DNA from: an uncultured Lentisphaeria bacterium
Lineage (GTDB): Bacteria; Verrucomicrobiota; Lentisphaeria; Victivallales; UBA1829
Direction of reading: 5' to 3'
Length of the DNA: 14,508 nt
Assembly (NCBI GenBank): GCA_905197955.1
Contig: CAJKAR010000068.1
Span: forward strand, 1 to 14,508
The position numbers and the translations under genes were made by a program. Below, piece by piece: positions 1-6,895 of this stretch. Each line of letters begins with the position of its first letter. Positions within the stretch are counted from its first letter, which is position 1. Below the pieces are notes generated by a model, which saw nothing but the letters and a program-made list of their open reading frames with translations, ran no database searches and was not told the DNA's origin.

Positions 1-55
1 CTTTGAAAAGCTGTTCTTCTCTCCTCGCGCTCCTCTCTTTCCCCAAACTTCTGAC

Positions 56-78
56 GCCTTTGCAATTTACGCAAAGGC
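56..78. terminator. Perfect 8-bp hairpin downstream of the first oxidoreductase, possible transcript end
   Basis: The arms GCCTTTGC (56-63) and GCAAAGGC (71-78) are perfectly complementary around a 7-base loop. The hairpin lies about 38 bases beyond the stop codon of the minus-strand oxidoreductase. No T-run follows it on either strand, so it is not a textbook intrinsic terminator. It could be a 3'-end stability or Rho-assisted structure. Positions 1-55 are pyrimidine-rich on the plus strand and hold nothing I can identify. Confidence 0.4.
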
Positions 79-115
79 TCTCAAAATCCGGATCAGAGAT
101 ATCTATTGAGGGTTC

Positions 116-1237
116 TTATTCGTCGAGTTCCCCTTCTTCAAGTCCGAGCGGAAGCGGAGCCGGCCGTTCGCACGTTGTCGTGAGATCGACCCGTTTTCCG
201 AGCTTGCAGGATTTGTCAAAGGAGAGCATGATCTCCAGAACATGGTTCGCCAATTCACCGTTTGCACGATGTTTGCGTCCGCTCTGGAGAGCATATCCCA
301 TATCGGTTGCCCCGATACTGCGACTGTTTTCCGTGTAGTTGTAGGCCAGCGGCACATCCTTCCAGTCGGAGTAGCCGGGACGGAACAAACGAACCGGTCC
401 GCCGAAGGTGTTCGGATCGGGCACCTGAAGAGATCCATCGGTTCCATAGATCTCGATCGGAGCGTGTCCGTGCTTCCAGACATCGAAACTGGCGATCATG
501 GAGATCACCGCACCGCACTGGAATTCGATCACCCCGGCCAGATGAGTCGTCACCGTGACGGGATAACGGTCAAAAGGCTTGTATTTATCCTGATACTGTT
601 CCGCGACTTCGGCACCGAAAGTACGATAGTCGTATCCTTTCGTCGTGATAGCCGTGACGCTCTTCGCCGGACCAAGCATGTTGACCAGCGAAGTCACATA
701 GTAGGGACCGAGATCAAGCATCGGTCCTGCGCCGTAATCATAGAAGAAAGGAGCCTGACCCCATTTTTCGGGACCGCGGCCCTGAACGATCGCCGTACCG
801 GAAAGGGGCTTGCCGATCCAGCCGTCGTCGATCATTTTGCGTGCAGTCTGCTGCCCGCCGCCGAGGAACGTATCAGGAGCACAGCCGACGCGGAGACCTT
901 TCTCCTTCGCCAGCGCAATCACCTTTGCAGCATCGTCGAAGTCGACTCCGAACGGCTTTTCGGAATATGCATTCTTACCGGCATTCAGCGTATCCATCGC
1001 GATCTTGGAATGAACCTGCGGAGGTGTCAGGTTCAAAACAATGTCGATATCCGGAATGGCGAAAAGTTCGTCATTCGTCATATTGGGCACGCCGTGCTTT
1101 TCGAATTTCGCTTTCGAGCGTTCGGGAATGATGTCGGAACAGGCAACGACTTCCAGCATTCTGAATTTCTTGGACGCATTGAAATACGTCTCGCTGATCA
1201 TGCCGCATCCGACAATGCCGACCTTGATTTTTCTCAT
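116..1237 (-). CDS. Gfo/Idh/MocA family NAD(P)-dependent oxidoreductase
   Basis: A predicted cytoplasmic sugar or cyclitol dehydrogenase of 373 residues. The N-terminal Rossmann fold shows the dinucleotide-binding run VGIVGCGMIS (residues 6-15). The family EKP motif with its catalytic lysine is at E93-K94-P95. The C-terminal half has MLDLGPYYVTSLVNMLGP (173-190), where the usual His of the DxGxH site is Tyr; from memory this is typical of one subfamily, not a defect. I chose the ATG at 1237, not the TTG nine bases upstream, because an AAAGAG Shine-Dalgarno site sits 9 bases before it and the protein then starts in the usual place. It lies 24 bases downstream of the sugar isomerase gene and is surely co-transcribed with it. 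Such pairs act in oxidation and isomerisation of sugars or inositols; the substrate is unknown. Confidence 0.9.
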   Translation of the reverse strand: MRKIKVGIVGCGMISETYFNASKKFRMLEVVACSDIIPERSKAKFEKHGVPNMTNDELFAIPDIDIVLNLTPPQVHSKIAMDTLNAGKNAYSEKPFGVDFDDAAKVIALAKEKGLRVGCAPDTFLGGGQQTARKMIDDGWIGKPLSGTAIVQGRGPEKWGQAPFFYDYGAGPMLDLGPYYVTSLVNMLGPAKSVTAITTKGYDYRTFGAEVAEQYQDKYKPFDRYPVTVTTHLAGVIEFQCGAVISMIASFDVWKHGHAPIEIYGTDGSLQVPDPNTFGGPVRLFRPGYSDWKDVPLAYNYTENSRSIGATDMGYALQSGRKHRANGELANHVLEIMLSFDKSCKLGKRVDLTTTCERPAPLPLGLEEGELDE

Positions 1238-1261
1238 CTTCTGCAACTCTTTGTCTGAAAA

Positions 1262-2056
1262 TTACTTATTGCCTGCGGCAAGACCGTTTTCCGTCATGAA
1301 CTTGTAGCTCTGTTCGATCGCGGAAACCATTTCCACATTGCAGAAGTCAAGCTCAACAATCACCGCCTGGGTTGCAGCCGGAGCATTCGCGATCAGATCC
1401 TTGATCGGCAGGGTGCCGGTTCCGAGAGGCATCAGTTCGACTTTGCGGTCGAGAATGCCGTTGACCATCTTGTCTCCGCTGACGTTCTGGCTGGCAACGC
1501 CATCCTTCATGTGAAGCAGAATCGTCTTGTCCGCGAACTTCTTGAGCATTTCCACCGGATTCTCTTTTCCGAGATTCGTGGACCAGAAGCAGTCAAGTTC
1601 CAGTTTCACATTCGGGCAGAGTTCCAGGTAGGACTCGTATTTGAGTTTGCCGTCGATACGCTGGAATTCAAAATCATGGTTGTGCTGGAACAGCGTAAAG
1701 CCGTTTCTTGCAAGGATTTCCTGCATTTTGCAGGTTGCCTCGGCAGTCTGCTTGATGGAATCCATATCCTTGAATTCATTGGGACCGTAGCCGCAGACGA
1801 TCTTGTCAAGTCCGAGAATATCCGCGATTTCCATCACTTCCCCGATGTTGCCGCTGCGGGCCCACGGAGAGTGGGAGGAGATCATTCCCAGTCCGAGATC
1901 ATCAATGACTTTCTTGAACTCGGAAGGACGCAGATTCCAGAATCCTGCGGGTTCCACAAGTTTGTAGCCGATATCGGCAACTTTTTTCAGGACGGCGACG
2001 AAATCTTTCTGTGCAAGATCTCTGAGCGAGTAGAGCTGTACTCCGATTGGAAGCAT
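1262..2056 (-). CDS. Sugar phosphate isomerase/epimerase, xylose-isomerase-like TIM barrel
   Basis: A 264-residue single-domain protein of the AP-endonuclease-2/xylose-isomerase-like superfamily, which isomerises or epimerises sugars or keto-inositols with a divalent metal. It opens with MLPIGVQLYSLRD, the first barrel strand typical of the family. Candidate metal and substrate residues lie in HNHDFEF (125-131), ELDCFW (153-158), LLHMKDG (180-186) and VIVELD (232-237). An in-frame stretch runs 30 codons further upstream, but the ATG at 2056 has an AAGGA site 8 bases before it and gives the usual N-terminus, so I start there. It is the first gene of a minus-strand operon with the oxidoreductase at 116-1237 and is divergent from an AraC-type regulator. 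There is no signal peptide, so it is cytoplasmic. The exact substrate is not visible. Confidence 0.88.
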   Translation of the reverse strand: MLPIGVQLYSLRDLAQKDFVAVLKKVADIGYKLVEPAGFWNLRPSEFKKVIDDLGLGMISSHSPWARSGNIGEVMEIADILGLDKIVCGYGPNEFKDMDSIKQTAEATCKMQEILARNGFTLFQHNHDFEFQRIDGKLKYESYLELCPNVKLELDCFWSTNLGKENPVEMLKKFADKTILLHMKDGVASQNVSGDKMVNGILDRKVELMPLGTGTLPIKDLIANAPAATQAVIVELDFCNVEMVSAIEQSYKFMTENGLAAGNK

Positions 2057-2064
2057 GGCATCAT

Positions 2065-2069
2065 TCCTT
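2065..2069 (-). promoter_or_regulatory. Ribosome binding site that fixes the isomerase start
   Basis: Read on the minus strand, AAGGA lies 8 bases before the ATG at 2056. This favours that start over the upstream in-frame ATG at 2146. Confidence 0.7.
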
Positions 2070-2214
2070 TTTTTTAGTTGATTTTGAGCGTTTGCTCTTG
2101 ATTTCATATTAACTGAAAGTATTTTACTCTGGGATAAGTATATCACGCGAATGAGTCGCGCACAATTGATAAAAGATATTTTCTTTTGACGAAAAATCTC
2201 TCAAGGGAGAAAAA
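2070..2214. promoter_or_regulatory. Divergent control region between the sugar operon and its AraC-type regulator
   Basis: This AT-rich region separates two divergent transcription units. It holds the palindromic element CGCGA-ATGAG-TCGCG (2146-2160, perfect 5-base arms) and a small GAGC/GCTC repeat (2086-2097). I see no convincing -35/-10 pair on either strand, so promoters are not placed. The AraC gene's Shine-Dalgarno site, AAGGGAG, lies at the plus-strand end. The CGCGA palindrome is a candidate protein-binding site, by position only. Confidence 0.45.
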
Positions 2215-2991
2215 ATGTTCGAGCATATCCGAAAATTAAAGGCCGTCAGCTATTTTGCCGCTCCTGCCGGCAGACAGGTCACGCCCGCCACCATTGTGCT
2301 CAACTCGGAATGCATCGAACTTGTGACCGGCGGAACTATTTTTTTCGAGACCGGCGGCGAACGAAAAACCTTCCGGAAAGGCGCCATGTTCTGGCACGTC
2401 TCACGGGAAAAGACAATCTGGGACACTCCGCCGGATGATCCCTACCGCTGTTATGTGTTCCGTTTTGAGGCGCGTCCGCCGACACGGACCGTTCCCCGCG
2501 TCACAGTCTGGAACAATCCGGATGAGGCTCTCGAATTCGCCTCCGCCATGTTCAAAGTCTTCCACTCCGGGGATTTCGATCAGGATGCCCTGACCGCTTA
2601 TCTCTATTCCACTCTGCGCTGGCAGGCTCTTGCCTCTCTGCGCCAGCCTGCCGCCCAGCTGCCGGATGCGCTTTCCAGAGCGCTGAAATATCTGGATGCC
2701 AACTGCACCTCCAATGTCACTCCCGAAGACGCCGCCGAATACGCTGGAATCAGCCGTCCGTATCTCTTCCGGATGTTCCGGGAATCCCTGCGGACCAGTC
2801 CCCATCAATACCTGCTGAAGCGGAGGCTGGACAAGGCAAAACTGCTGCTGGCCGGCGAAACGTTTTCCATCAAGGAAATTGCCGCCGACTGCGGCTTCGA
2901 ATCCATCGAGGTTTTCTATCGGCAGTTCCGATCCAGCTTTCATACGACTCCGGCCGAATATCGGAAACAGTACTCCATTCACAGGGTATAA
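2215..2991 (+). CDS. AraC family transcriptional regulator
   Basis: A 258-residue DNA-binding regulator. The N-terminal half (about 10-90) looks like a cupin-type ligand-sensing domain, with FFETGGERKTFRKGAMFWHV near 43-62. The C-terminal 100 residues carry the two helix-turn-helix units: helix pair 1 at about 170-191 (EDAAEYAGISRPYLFRMFRE) and pair 2 at about 219-241 (IKEIAADCGFESIEVFYRQF), ending in the family signature TTPAEYRK. The start has an AAGGGAG site five bases before the ATG. It is divergent from the isomerase/oxidoreductase operon, which it most likely controls in response to a sugar; that link is inference from position. It converges on the UbiB-type kinase gene with only 30 bases between stop codons. 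Confidence 0.9.
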   Translation: MFEHIRKLKAVSYFAAPAGRQVTPATIVLNSECIELVTGGTIFFETGGERKTFRKGAMFWHVSREKTIWDTPPDDPYRCYVFRFEARPPTRTVPRVTVWNNPDEALEFASAMFKVFHSGDFDQDALTAYLYSTLRWQALASLRQPAAQLPDALSRALKYLDANCTSNVTPEDAAEYAGISRPYLFRMFRESLRTSPHQYLLKRRLDKAKLLLAGETFSIKEIAADCGFESIEVFYRQFRSSFHTTPAEYRKQYSIHRV

Positions 2992-3021
2992 CACACTCCC
3001 CGCCCTCCCCTCGGCGGAAAG

Positions 3022-4764
3022 TCACTGCACGCGCCGGCTGGCCTTCTCCTGCATTTTCTTGCGGAGCGCACGTTCCCGAAGAAATTTCTTGCGCTGATTG
3101 TGGTCATCAATCAGAATCAGAACGCTCACAATGGCCGAAACGGCAAAACCGGTCATGCCGATCACCGGAATCTCATTCCAGAACGGCGGGACTTTCGCGA
3201 CAATCACCAGAGCGGAAGCAATCACCAGCGCCATCACAAGCATCGAACGGGAAAGACGCTCCCCCGTCACATACAAAGTCTGCTCAATGTCATCCAGATG
3301 ATGATGCTCCACGCGCAGCGTCAGATCTCCGTTTTCGGCTTTCCGCAGAATGGTCCGGAGCGATTTGGGAAGATTCTGCACCATCGTGATGTTGTCATCC
3401 AGATCGTCAAAAAAACGATGAAAGTAGATCATCGGATTCAGTTTCTTCAGCTTGATCCGGCGAATGAACGGCTTCACCATCTCCACGATCTTCAAATCCG
3501 GATCGAACGCCCGCCCCACATGCTCTATGGAGATCATCGACTTGAACATCAAATAGAGATTCGGCTTCAGCGCCAGTTCATAACGGTTCAGCAGAATCAT
3601 GAGTTCCTGAAGAATATGCGAGGCGCTCAGGCGATCCAGCGGCAGATTGATGTTTTCATCAACGAGGTCGGCAATATCGCGCTCCAGGTCATCGCGCCTA
3701 CCCGAAAAGGTTCCCGTGATCGTCATGCGCAACACGGAATCCGTCATCAGCGAGATTTGTCCGCGCAGCATGTAATCGAAAATCTTGATGAAGTTGCTGC
3801 GCTCCGTTTCCGAGATGCGCCCCATCATTCCGAAATCAATGAAGGCGATACGGTTTTCCGTCAGCAGAAAAATATTGCCCGGATGCGGATCGGCATGGAA
3901 AAAACCGTATTCGAAAATCTGGCTCAGCAGCGAATTCACACCACGCTCGGCAAGCCGGGGCAGATCATACTTTTCCCGCAGCTCCGGAGAACCCAGCACC
4001 CGTGCGGCGGAATCCCCGTAGATCCGCTCCATTGTCATAACTTTCGGAGTCGTGTATTCCAGGTACAGCTTCGGAACGACAATCCCGTTTTTCCCGTTCA
4101 TATTCTTATAAAAGCGCAGCAGGTTCGCCGCTTCAAACTGGTAATTCAGCTCGCGCCCCAGCGCATAGGAGAACTCTTCGACGATTCGGACCGGTTCATA
4201 TTTGGCGATCACATCGTTGTACTGCTCCAGCTTGCGCGCAATGAAGGACATGATCTCCAGATCCACCCGGATGATTTCCCGGATTCCCGGCCGCTGAATC
4301 TTGATGACCACCGGTTTTCCCTCCTGCGTCACGGCGGAATGAACCTGTCCGATGCTCGCGGCGGCAAGAGAGACGCGGTCGAACTCCCGGAAAACCTCCT
4401 CCGGCGGCCGGCCGAGCTCTTCGGTGAGAATCCGGACGACCTCCTCCTGCGGAAACGGCGTGACATTTTCTGTCAGCTTGGCAAGTTCCGCCGTGTAGTC
4501 CGGCGGCAGAAGATCGGTCCGCGTGGAAAGGATCTGCCCGAACTTGACAAAGGTCGGTCCGAGCTCCTCCAGCAGCATCCGGAGTTTCCGAGGACGTGAA
4601 CAGCCGATCAGTTCGGGCTTCTCATAAAAATGAAACCGCTTTTTGGTATCCAGACTCTCCGCCAGTTCACGGAAACCATAAGCCGCCGCCGTTTCTATGA
4701 TGCACAGAAAACGCTTGAACGACTTGTAATTCCGATTGATTTCCGATGGCGTCTTGAAAAACAT
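3022..4764 (-). CDS. AarF/UbiB (ABC1) family atypical kinase, membrane-anchored
   Basis: A 580-residue protein of the ABC1/ADCK/UbiB family, atypical protein-kinase-like ATPases linked in other bacteria to ubiquinone or other isoprenoid lipid metabolism. All family hallmarks are present: the KxGQ motif in VKFGQILSTR (73-82), the alanine-rich nucleotide loop AAASIGQVH (134-142), the ATP-site lysine K155 in VVIKIQRPG, the catalytic-loop-like FHADPHPGNIF (289-299) and the metal-binding DFG (310-312). Two hydrophobic segments near 507-523 and 535-552 anchor it in the inner membrane, followed by a strongly basic tail. The open frame continues 58 codons upstream, but the ATG at 4764 has a very strong GGAGGGGGAG site and gives the expected length. 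It is monocistronic, between an AraC gene (convergent) and the LacI unit (divergent). Whether it serves quinone synthesis here is unknown. Confidence 0.92.
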   Translation of the reverse strand: MFFKTPSEINRNYKSFKRFLCIIETAAAYGFRELAESLDTKKRFHFYEKPELIGCSRPRKLRMLLEELGPTFVKFGQILSTRTDLLPPDYTAELAKLTENVTPFPQEEVVRILTEELGRPPEEVFREFDRVSLAAASIGQVHSAVTQEGKPVVIKIQRPGIREIIRVDLEIMSFIARKLEQYNDVIAKYEPVRIVEEFSYALGRELNYQFEAANLLRFYKNMNGKNGIVVPKLYLEYTTPKVMTMERIYGDSAARVLGSPELREKYDLPRLAERGVNSLLSQIFEYGFFHADPHPGNIFLLTENRIAFIDFGMMGRISETERSNFIKIFDYMLRGQISLMTDSVLRMTITGTFSGRRDDLERDIADLVDENINLPLDRLSASHILQELMILLNRYELALKPNLYLMFKSMISIEHVGRAFDPDLKIVEMVKPFIRRIKLKKLNPMIYFHRFFDDLDDNITMVQNLPKSLRTILRKAENGDLTLRVEHHHLDDIEQTLYVTGERLSRSMLVMALVIASALVIVAKVPPFWNEIPVIGMTGFAVSAIVSVLILIDDHNQRKKFLRERALRKKMQEKASRRVQ

Positions 4765-4770
4765 AACAAA

Positions 4771-4780
4771 CTCCCCCTCC
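4771..4780 (-). promoter_or_regulatory. Strong ribosome binding site fixing the UbiB-type kinase start
   Basis: On the minus strand GGAGGGGGAG lies 6 bases before the ATG at 4764. It is one of the strongest Shine-Dalgarno sites in the window and argues against the 58-codon N-terminal extension. Confidence 0.8.
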
Positions 4781-4811
4781 GCGTTCCGGGTTCCGTTTAC
4801 CTTTTCCCTCT

Positions 4812-4827
4812 CCGGGAAAAATCCCGG
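4812..4827. promoter_or_regulatory. Perfect hairpin in the kinase 5' leader
   Basis: CCGGGA (4812-4817) and TCCCGG (4822-4827) form a perfect 6-bp stem with a 4-base loop. It lies between the candidate kinase promoter and its ribosome binding site, so it would be in the mRNA leader. It may affect translation or be an operator. No function can be shown from the sequence. Confidence 0.35.
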
Positions 4828-4837
4828 CTTCCTGATT

Positions 4838-4866
4838 ACAATACTCCCGAAACTCACCTGAAACAA
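4838..4866 (-). promoter_or_regulatory. Candidate sigma70 promoter for the UbiB-type kinase
   Basis: On the minus strand TTGTTT (4861-4866) and TATTGT (4838-4843) are separated by exactly 17 bases, about 75 bases before the start codon. Each hexamer deviates from consensus, so this is a moderate prediction. Confidence 0.45.
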
Positions 4867-4976
4867 CCGGGAAAACGAAAAACCCCAAACTTTTTTCGGT
4901 CCGCAAGTACTCTTTTTTCCAATTTCTGAAAAATCCATCCTCGGAAAATTTTTCTGAAAAAATCAAAAAAAGGGGG

Positions 4977-5005
4977 TTGCTTTTTCAAGGGAAATAGAGT
5001 ATAAT
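4977..5005 (+). promoter_or_regulatory. Sigma70 promoter of the LacI-pseudopilin-hydrolase operon
   Basis: TTGCTT (4977-4982) and a perfect TATAAT (5000-5005) are separated by exactly 17 bases. An A/T-rich tract (about 4941-4971) precedes the -35 and could act as an UP element. The expected start of transcription is near 5012, at the left edge of a perfect palindrome. This is the best promoter in the window. Confidence 0.8.
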
Positions 5006-5011
5006 TTCTTT

Positions 5012-5028
5012 AGGAAAACGGTTTTCCT
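5012..5028. promoter_or_regulatory. LacI-type operator, 17-base perfect palindrome at the transcription start
   Basis: AGGAAAACGGTTTTCCT has perfect 8-base arms (5012-5019 and 5021-5028) around a single G. The AAAAC/GTTTT core around a central CG step resembles LacI-family operators. It sits 6 bases after the -10 box, where a bound repressor would block RNA polymerase. It is 35 bases upstream of the LacI-type gene, so autoregulation is the natural reading. No second full copy was seen in the window. Confidence 0.7.
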
Positions 5029-5063
5029 GTTAAAAAAAGCATCGAATCCGGAGTGCAGAAGCA

Positions 5064-6083
5064 ATGAAATTAAAAGCCATAGCGGCGGAACTGGGAATTT
5101 CGCCATCGACCGTCAGCAAGGTCATGAACGGCTATAAGAACTTTTCCATCTCGCCGGAGCTGCGGGAAAAAATACTTGCCTATGCAAAATCTTCCGGTTA
5201 CACGCCGAACCCGCTCTATCAGGCGATGCGACAGAAGGACAATCGGCAGATTTCCATTCATCTTCCCAATCTTCTGCATGTCTCAAACGGGGCGGATATC
5301 TCTCTCGGCGTGGACCGCTGCTGCGAAAAGCTGCTGGACAATGGATTCCGCTTCTATTATCTCGGATACACGATCGAATATCAGAAAACCTACGGTCTGC
5401 CGCCCTGGAAAGTGGCGGGCGCACTCGTAGTCGATGTCCGTCGGGAGGAGCTGATTGAGGAGCTCGATGCAAGCGGAATTCCGTATGTCTCTCTGAACGG
5501 GGTTTCCGGCCCGCACGGGAGTGCAATCATGACCGATGATTATTACAATATGACGCTCCTTCTGAAGCACCTCCATGATCTGGGGCACAGAAGAATCGGA
5601 TATCTGAACTTCTACCGCAGACCGGAGGATCCGCCGTTCACGCTTGACGATCATCATTACAGCGTACGGCAGCGGTTGAAAGCATACGTGGATTTCTGCA
5701 AAGAGATCGGTTTTACCCCTCTCACGGAAAGCCTGAGCTGCGATTACGACACCCTGCCTACCCTTCTTTCTGGACTCGAACACGGGTGCACAGCCTTTAT
5801 TTCCTACTCCTATTCCGCAATCATAGAGGCGAGTTTTCTTCTCCGGGAACGTGGATTCCGAATCCCGGAGGATATCAGTCTTGCCACATTCAATAATCCG
5901 AAAATGGCAAATTTTACGGAACCGCCTCTGACCTGCATCGCCATCCCGGTCCGCGAAATGGGCGAAGCCGCAGCAGAACTTCTGCTGAACAAGTATAAGG
6001 ATTCCTCTTATGCGCTCGGCAAAACGATCTCATTCCAAGGAACCCTGGTGCAAAGAAAGTCAACGGGACCATGCAGAACATGA
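5064..6083 (+). CDS. LacI family transcriptional regulator
   Basis: A 339-residue regulator. The N-terminal helix-turn-helix (4-23) includes the recognition stretch SPSTVSKVMNG (13-23), followed by REKILAYAKSSGYTPNP and a hinge-like segment near 48-58. The remainder is a periplasmic-binding-protein-like effector domain that in this family binds a sugar or nucleotide; GHRRIGYLNFYRRP and PEDISLATFNNPKMANF fit conserved strands of it. Length is normal. GGAG lies 10 bases before the ATG. It is the first gene of a unit with the pseudopilin (29 bases downstream) and the glycoside hydrolase, and its promoter carries a palindrome it probably binds. It is therefore likely an autoregulated, glycan-responsive repressor of the whole operon. 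Ligand unknown. Confidence 0.92.
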   Translation: MKLKAIAAELGISPSTVSKVMNGYKNFSISPELREKILAYAKSSGYTPNPLYQAMRQKDNRQISIHLPNLLHVSNGADISLGVDRCCEKLLDNGFRFYYLGYTIEYQKTYGLPPWKVAGALVVDVRREELIEELDASGIPYVSLNGVSGPHGSAIMTDDYYNMTLLLKHLHDLGHRRIGYLNFYRRPEDPPFTLDDHHYSVRQRLKAYVDFCKEIGFTPLTESLSCDYDTLPTLLSGLEHGCTAFISYSYSAIIEASFLLRERGFRIPEDISLATFNNPKMANFTEPPLTCIAIPVREMGEAAAELLLNKYKDSSYALGKTISFQGTLVQRKSTGPCRT

Positions 6084-6098
6084 TTCAAAATCAACAAC

Positions 6099-6104
6099 AA
6101 GGAG
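6099..6104 (+). promoter_or_regulatory. Ribosome binding site fixing the pseudopilin start
   Basis: AAGGAG lies 8 bases before the ATG at 6113 and selects it over the in-frame ATG at 6071, which overlaps the LacI gene and would spoil the short prepilin leader. Confidence 0.8.
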
Positions 6105-6112
6105 ATAATAAT

Positions 6113-6862
6113 ATGGGAAGGCGGAAAAGTTTTACATTAATTGAACTTCTGGTTGTCATTGCAATCATTGCAATTCTAGCTGGATTGCTTCTTCCTGCGC
6201 TGAACTCGGCTAGAGATAAGGCAAGAGGAGCGGCCTGTATGAACAATCTGAAACAGTGCGGACTGGGTATCAACAACTATGCAAGTGATTATGACGGCTA
6301 TGTGGTTGTCCGGCAGCAGCAGTCATGGGGATATGCGGACAAATGGGCATATTTCATGTTCTCCTCGAAATATCTTCCGATTGAATCGACATTCTGTCCG
6401 GCGCTGGCAGTCAAACGCAACGTTTATGTCAGCAATACGCAGTCCGATTGGAGCCGATGCTATGGAATCTGGGATATCGCGGTCGGGAACTACGTTGGAG
6501 ATCAGGCATACAGCGGCGACTGGTGGGGTGTTAAATCCAAAGTTGGAAGCATCCTCTATACCTACAACGGGGCGTGCAAATATTTTATTCTGCACAAAGC
6601 CAAGGCGCCCTCGCAAACGGTTTATCTGGCAGATGCGGCGTTGCGGAAAAATGACGGGACACTGCAAAGTCTGGCATTCTGGCAGTCGCAGGGAACCGTC
6701 AGCACACAAGGAGCCGGCGGCATTTACACAGTACACAACAACAATGCAAACATCCTCTATTTCGACGGTCATGTCGCAGCAACTTCCGCCACCACCCTGA
6801 AAAACGGAATTCAGGTCATCAAATACACCCTGAACCGTTACGGATTGCCGCAAACTTTATAA
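6113..6862 (+). CDS. Prepilin-type (pseudopilin-like) protein with C-terminal H-X9-DG motif
   Basis: A 249-residue protein with a class III (type IV pilin/type II secretion) leader. The short basic leader MGRRKS is followed by FTLIELLVVIAIIAILAG; F7 would be mature residue 1 and E11 the conserved mature Glu5. The residue before the cleavage point is Ser6, not the usual Gly; from memory many Lentisphaerota members share this. The hydrophobic helix ends in LLLPALNSARDKARGAACMNNLKQCG, typical of the PVC family of DUF1559-like/H-X9-DG pseudopilins. The C-terminus has H208 followed by nine residues and D218-G219 (HNNNANILYFDGH), the family hallmark. It should be processed by a prepilin peptidase and stay membrane-attached or join a pilus-like fibre. 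It lies between the LacI regulator and a secreted hydrolase, suggesting a role in glycan contact or secretion; that role is inference. Confidence 0.9.
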   Translation: MGRRKSFTLIELLVVIAIIAILAGLLLPALNSARDKARGAACMNNLKQCGLGINNYASDYDGYVVVRQQQSWGYADKWAYFMFSSKYLPIESTFCPALAVKRNVYVSNTQSDWSRCYGIWDIAVGNYVGDQAYSGDWWGVKSKVGSILYTYNGACKYFILHKAKAPSQTVYLADAALRKNDGTLQSLAFWQSQGTVSTQGAGGIYTVHNNNANILYFDGHVAATSATTLKNGIQVIKYTLNRYGLPQTL

Positions 6863-6895
6863 CCATTAAAAATACAAACCGAAAGATTTTTTGCA

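Noticed and set aside
242..1258. Long plus-strand open frame
   Set aside because: It is antisense to the oxidoreductase, whose motifs and ribosome binding site are clear; the translation shows no family features.
3100..4599. Long plus-strand open frame of about 500 codons
   Set aside because: It is antisense to the UbiB-type kinase, which has all its conserved motifs. The frame's His/Arg/Gln-rich translation is typical of a shadow.
4765..4938. In-frame 58-codon N-terminal extension of the UbiB-type kinase
   Set aside because: The extension has no ribosome binding site or family similarity, and the ATG at 4764 has a very strong one and gives the expected N-terminus.
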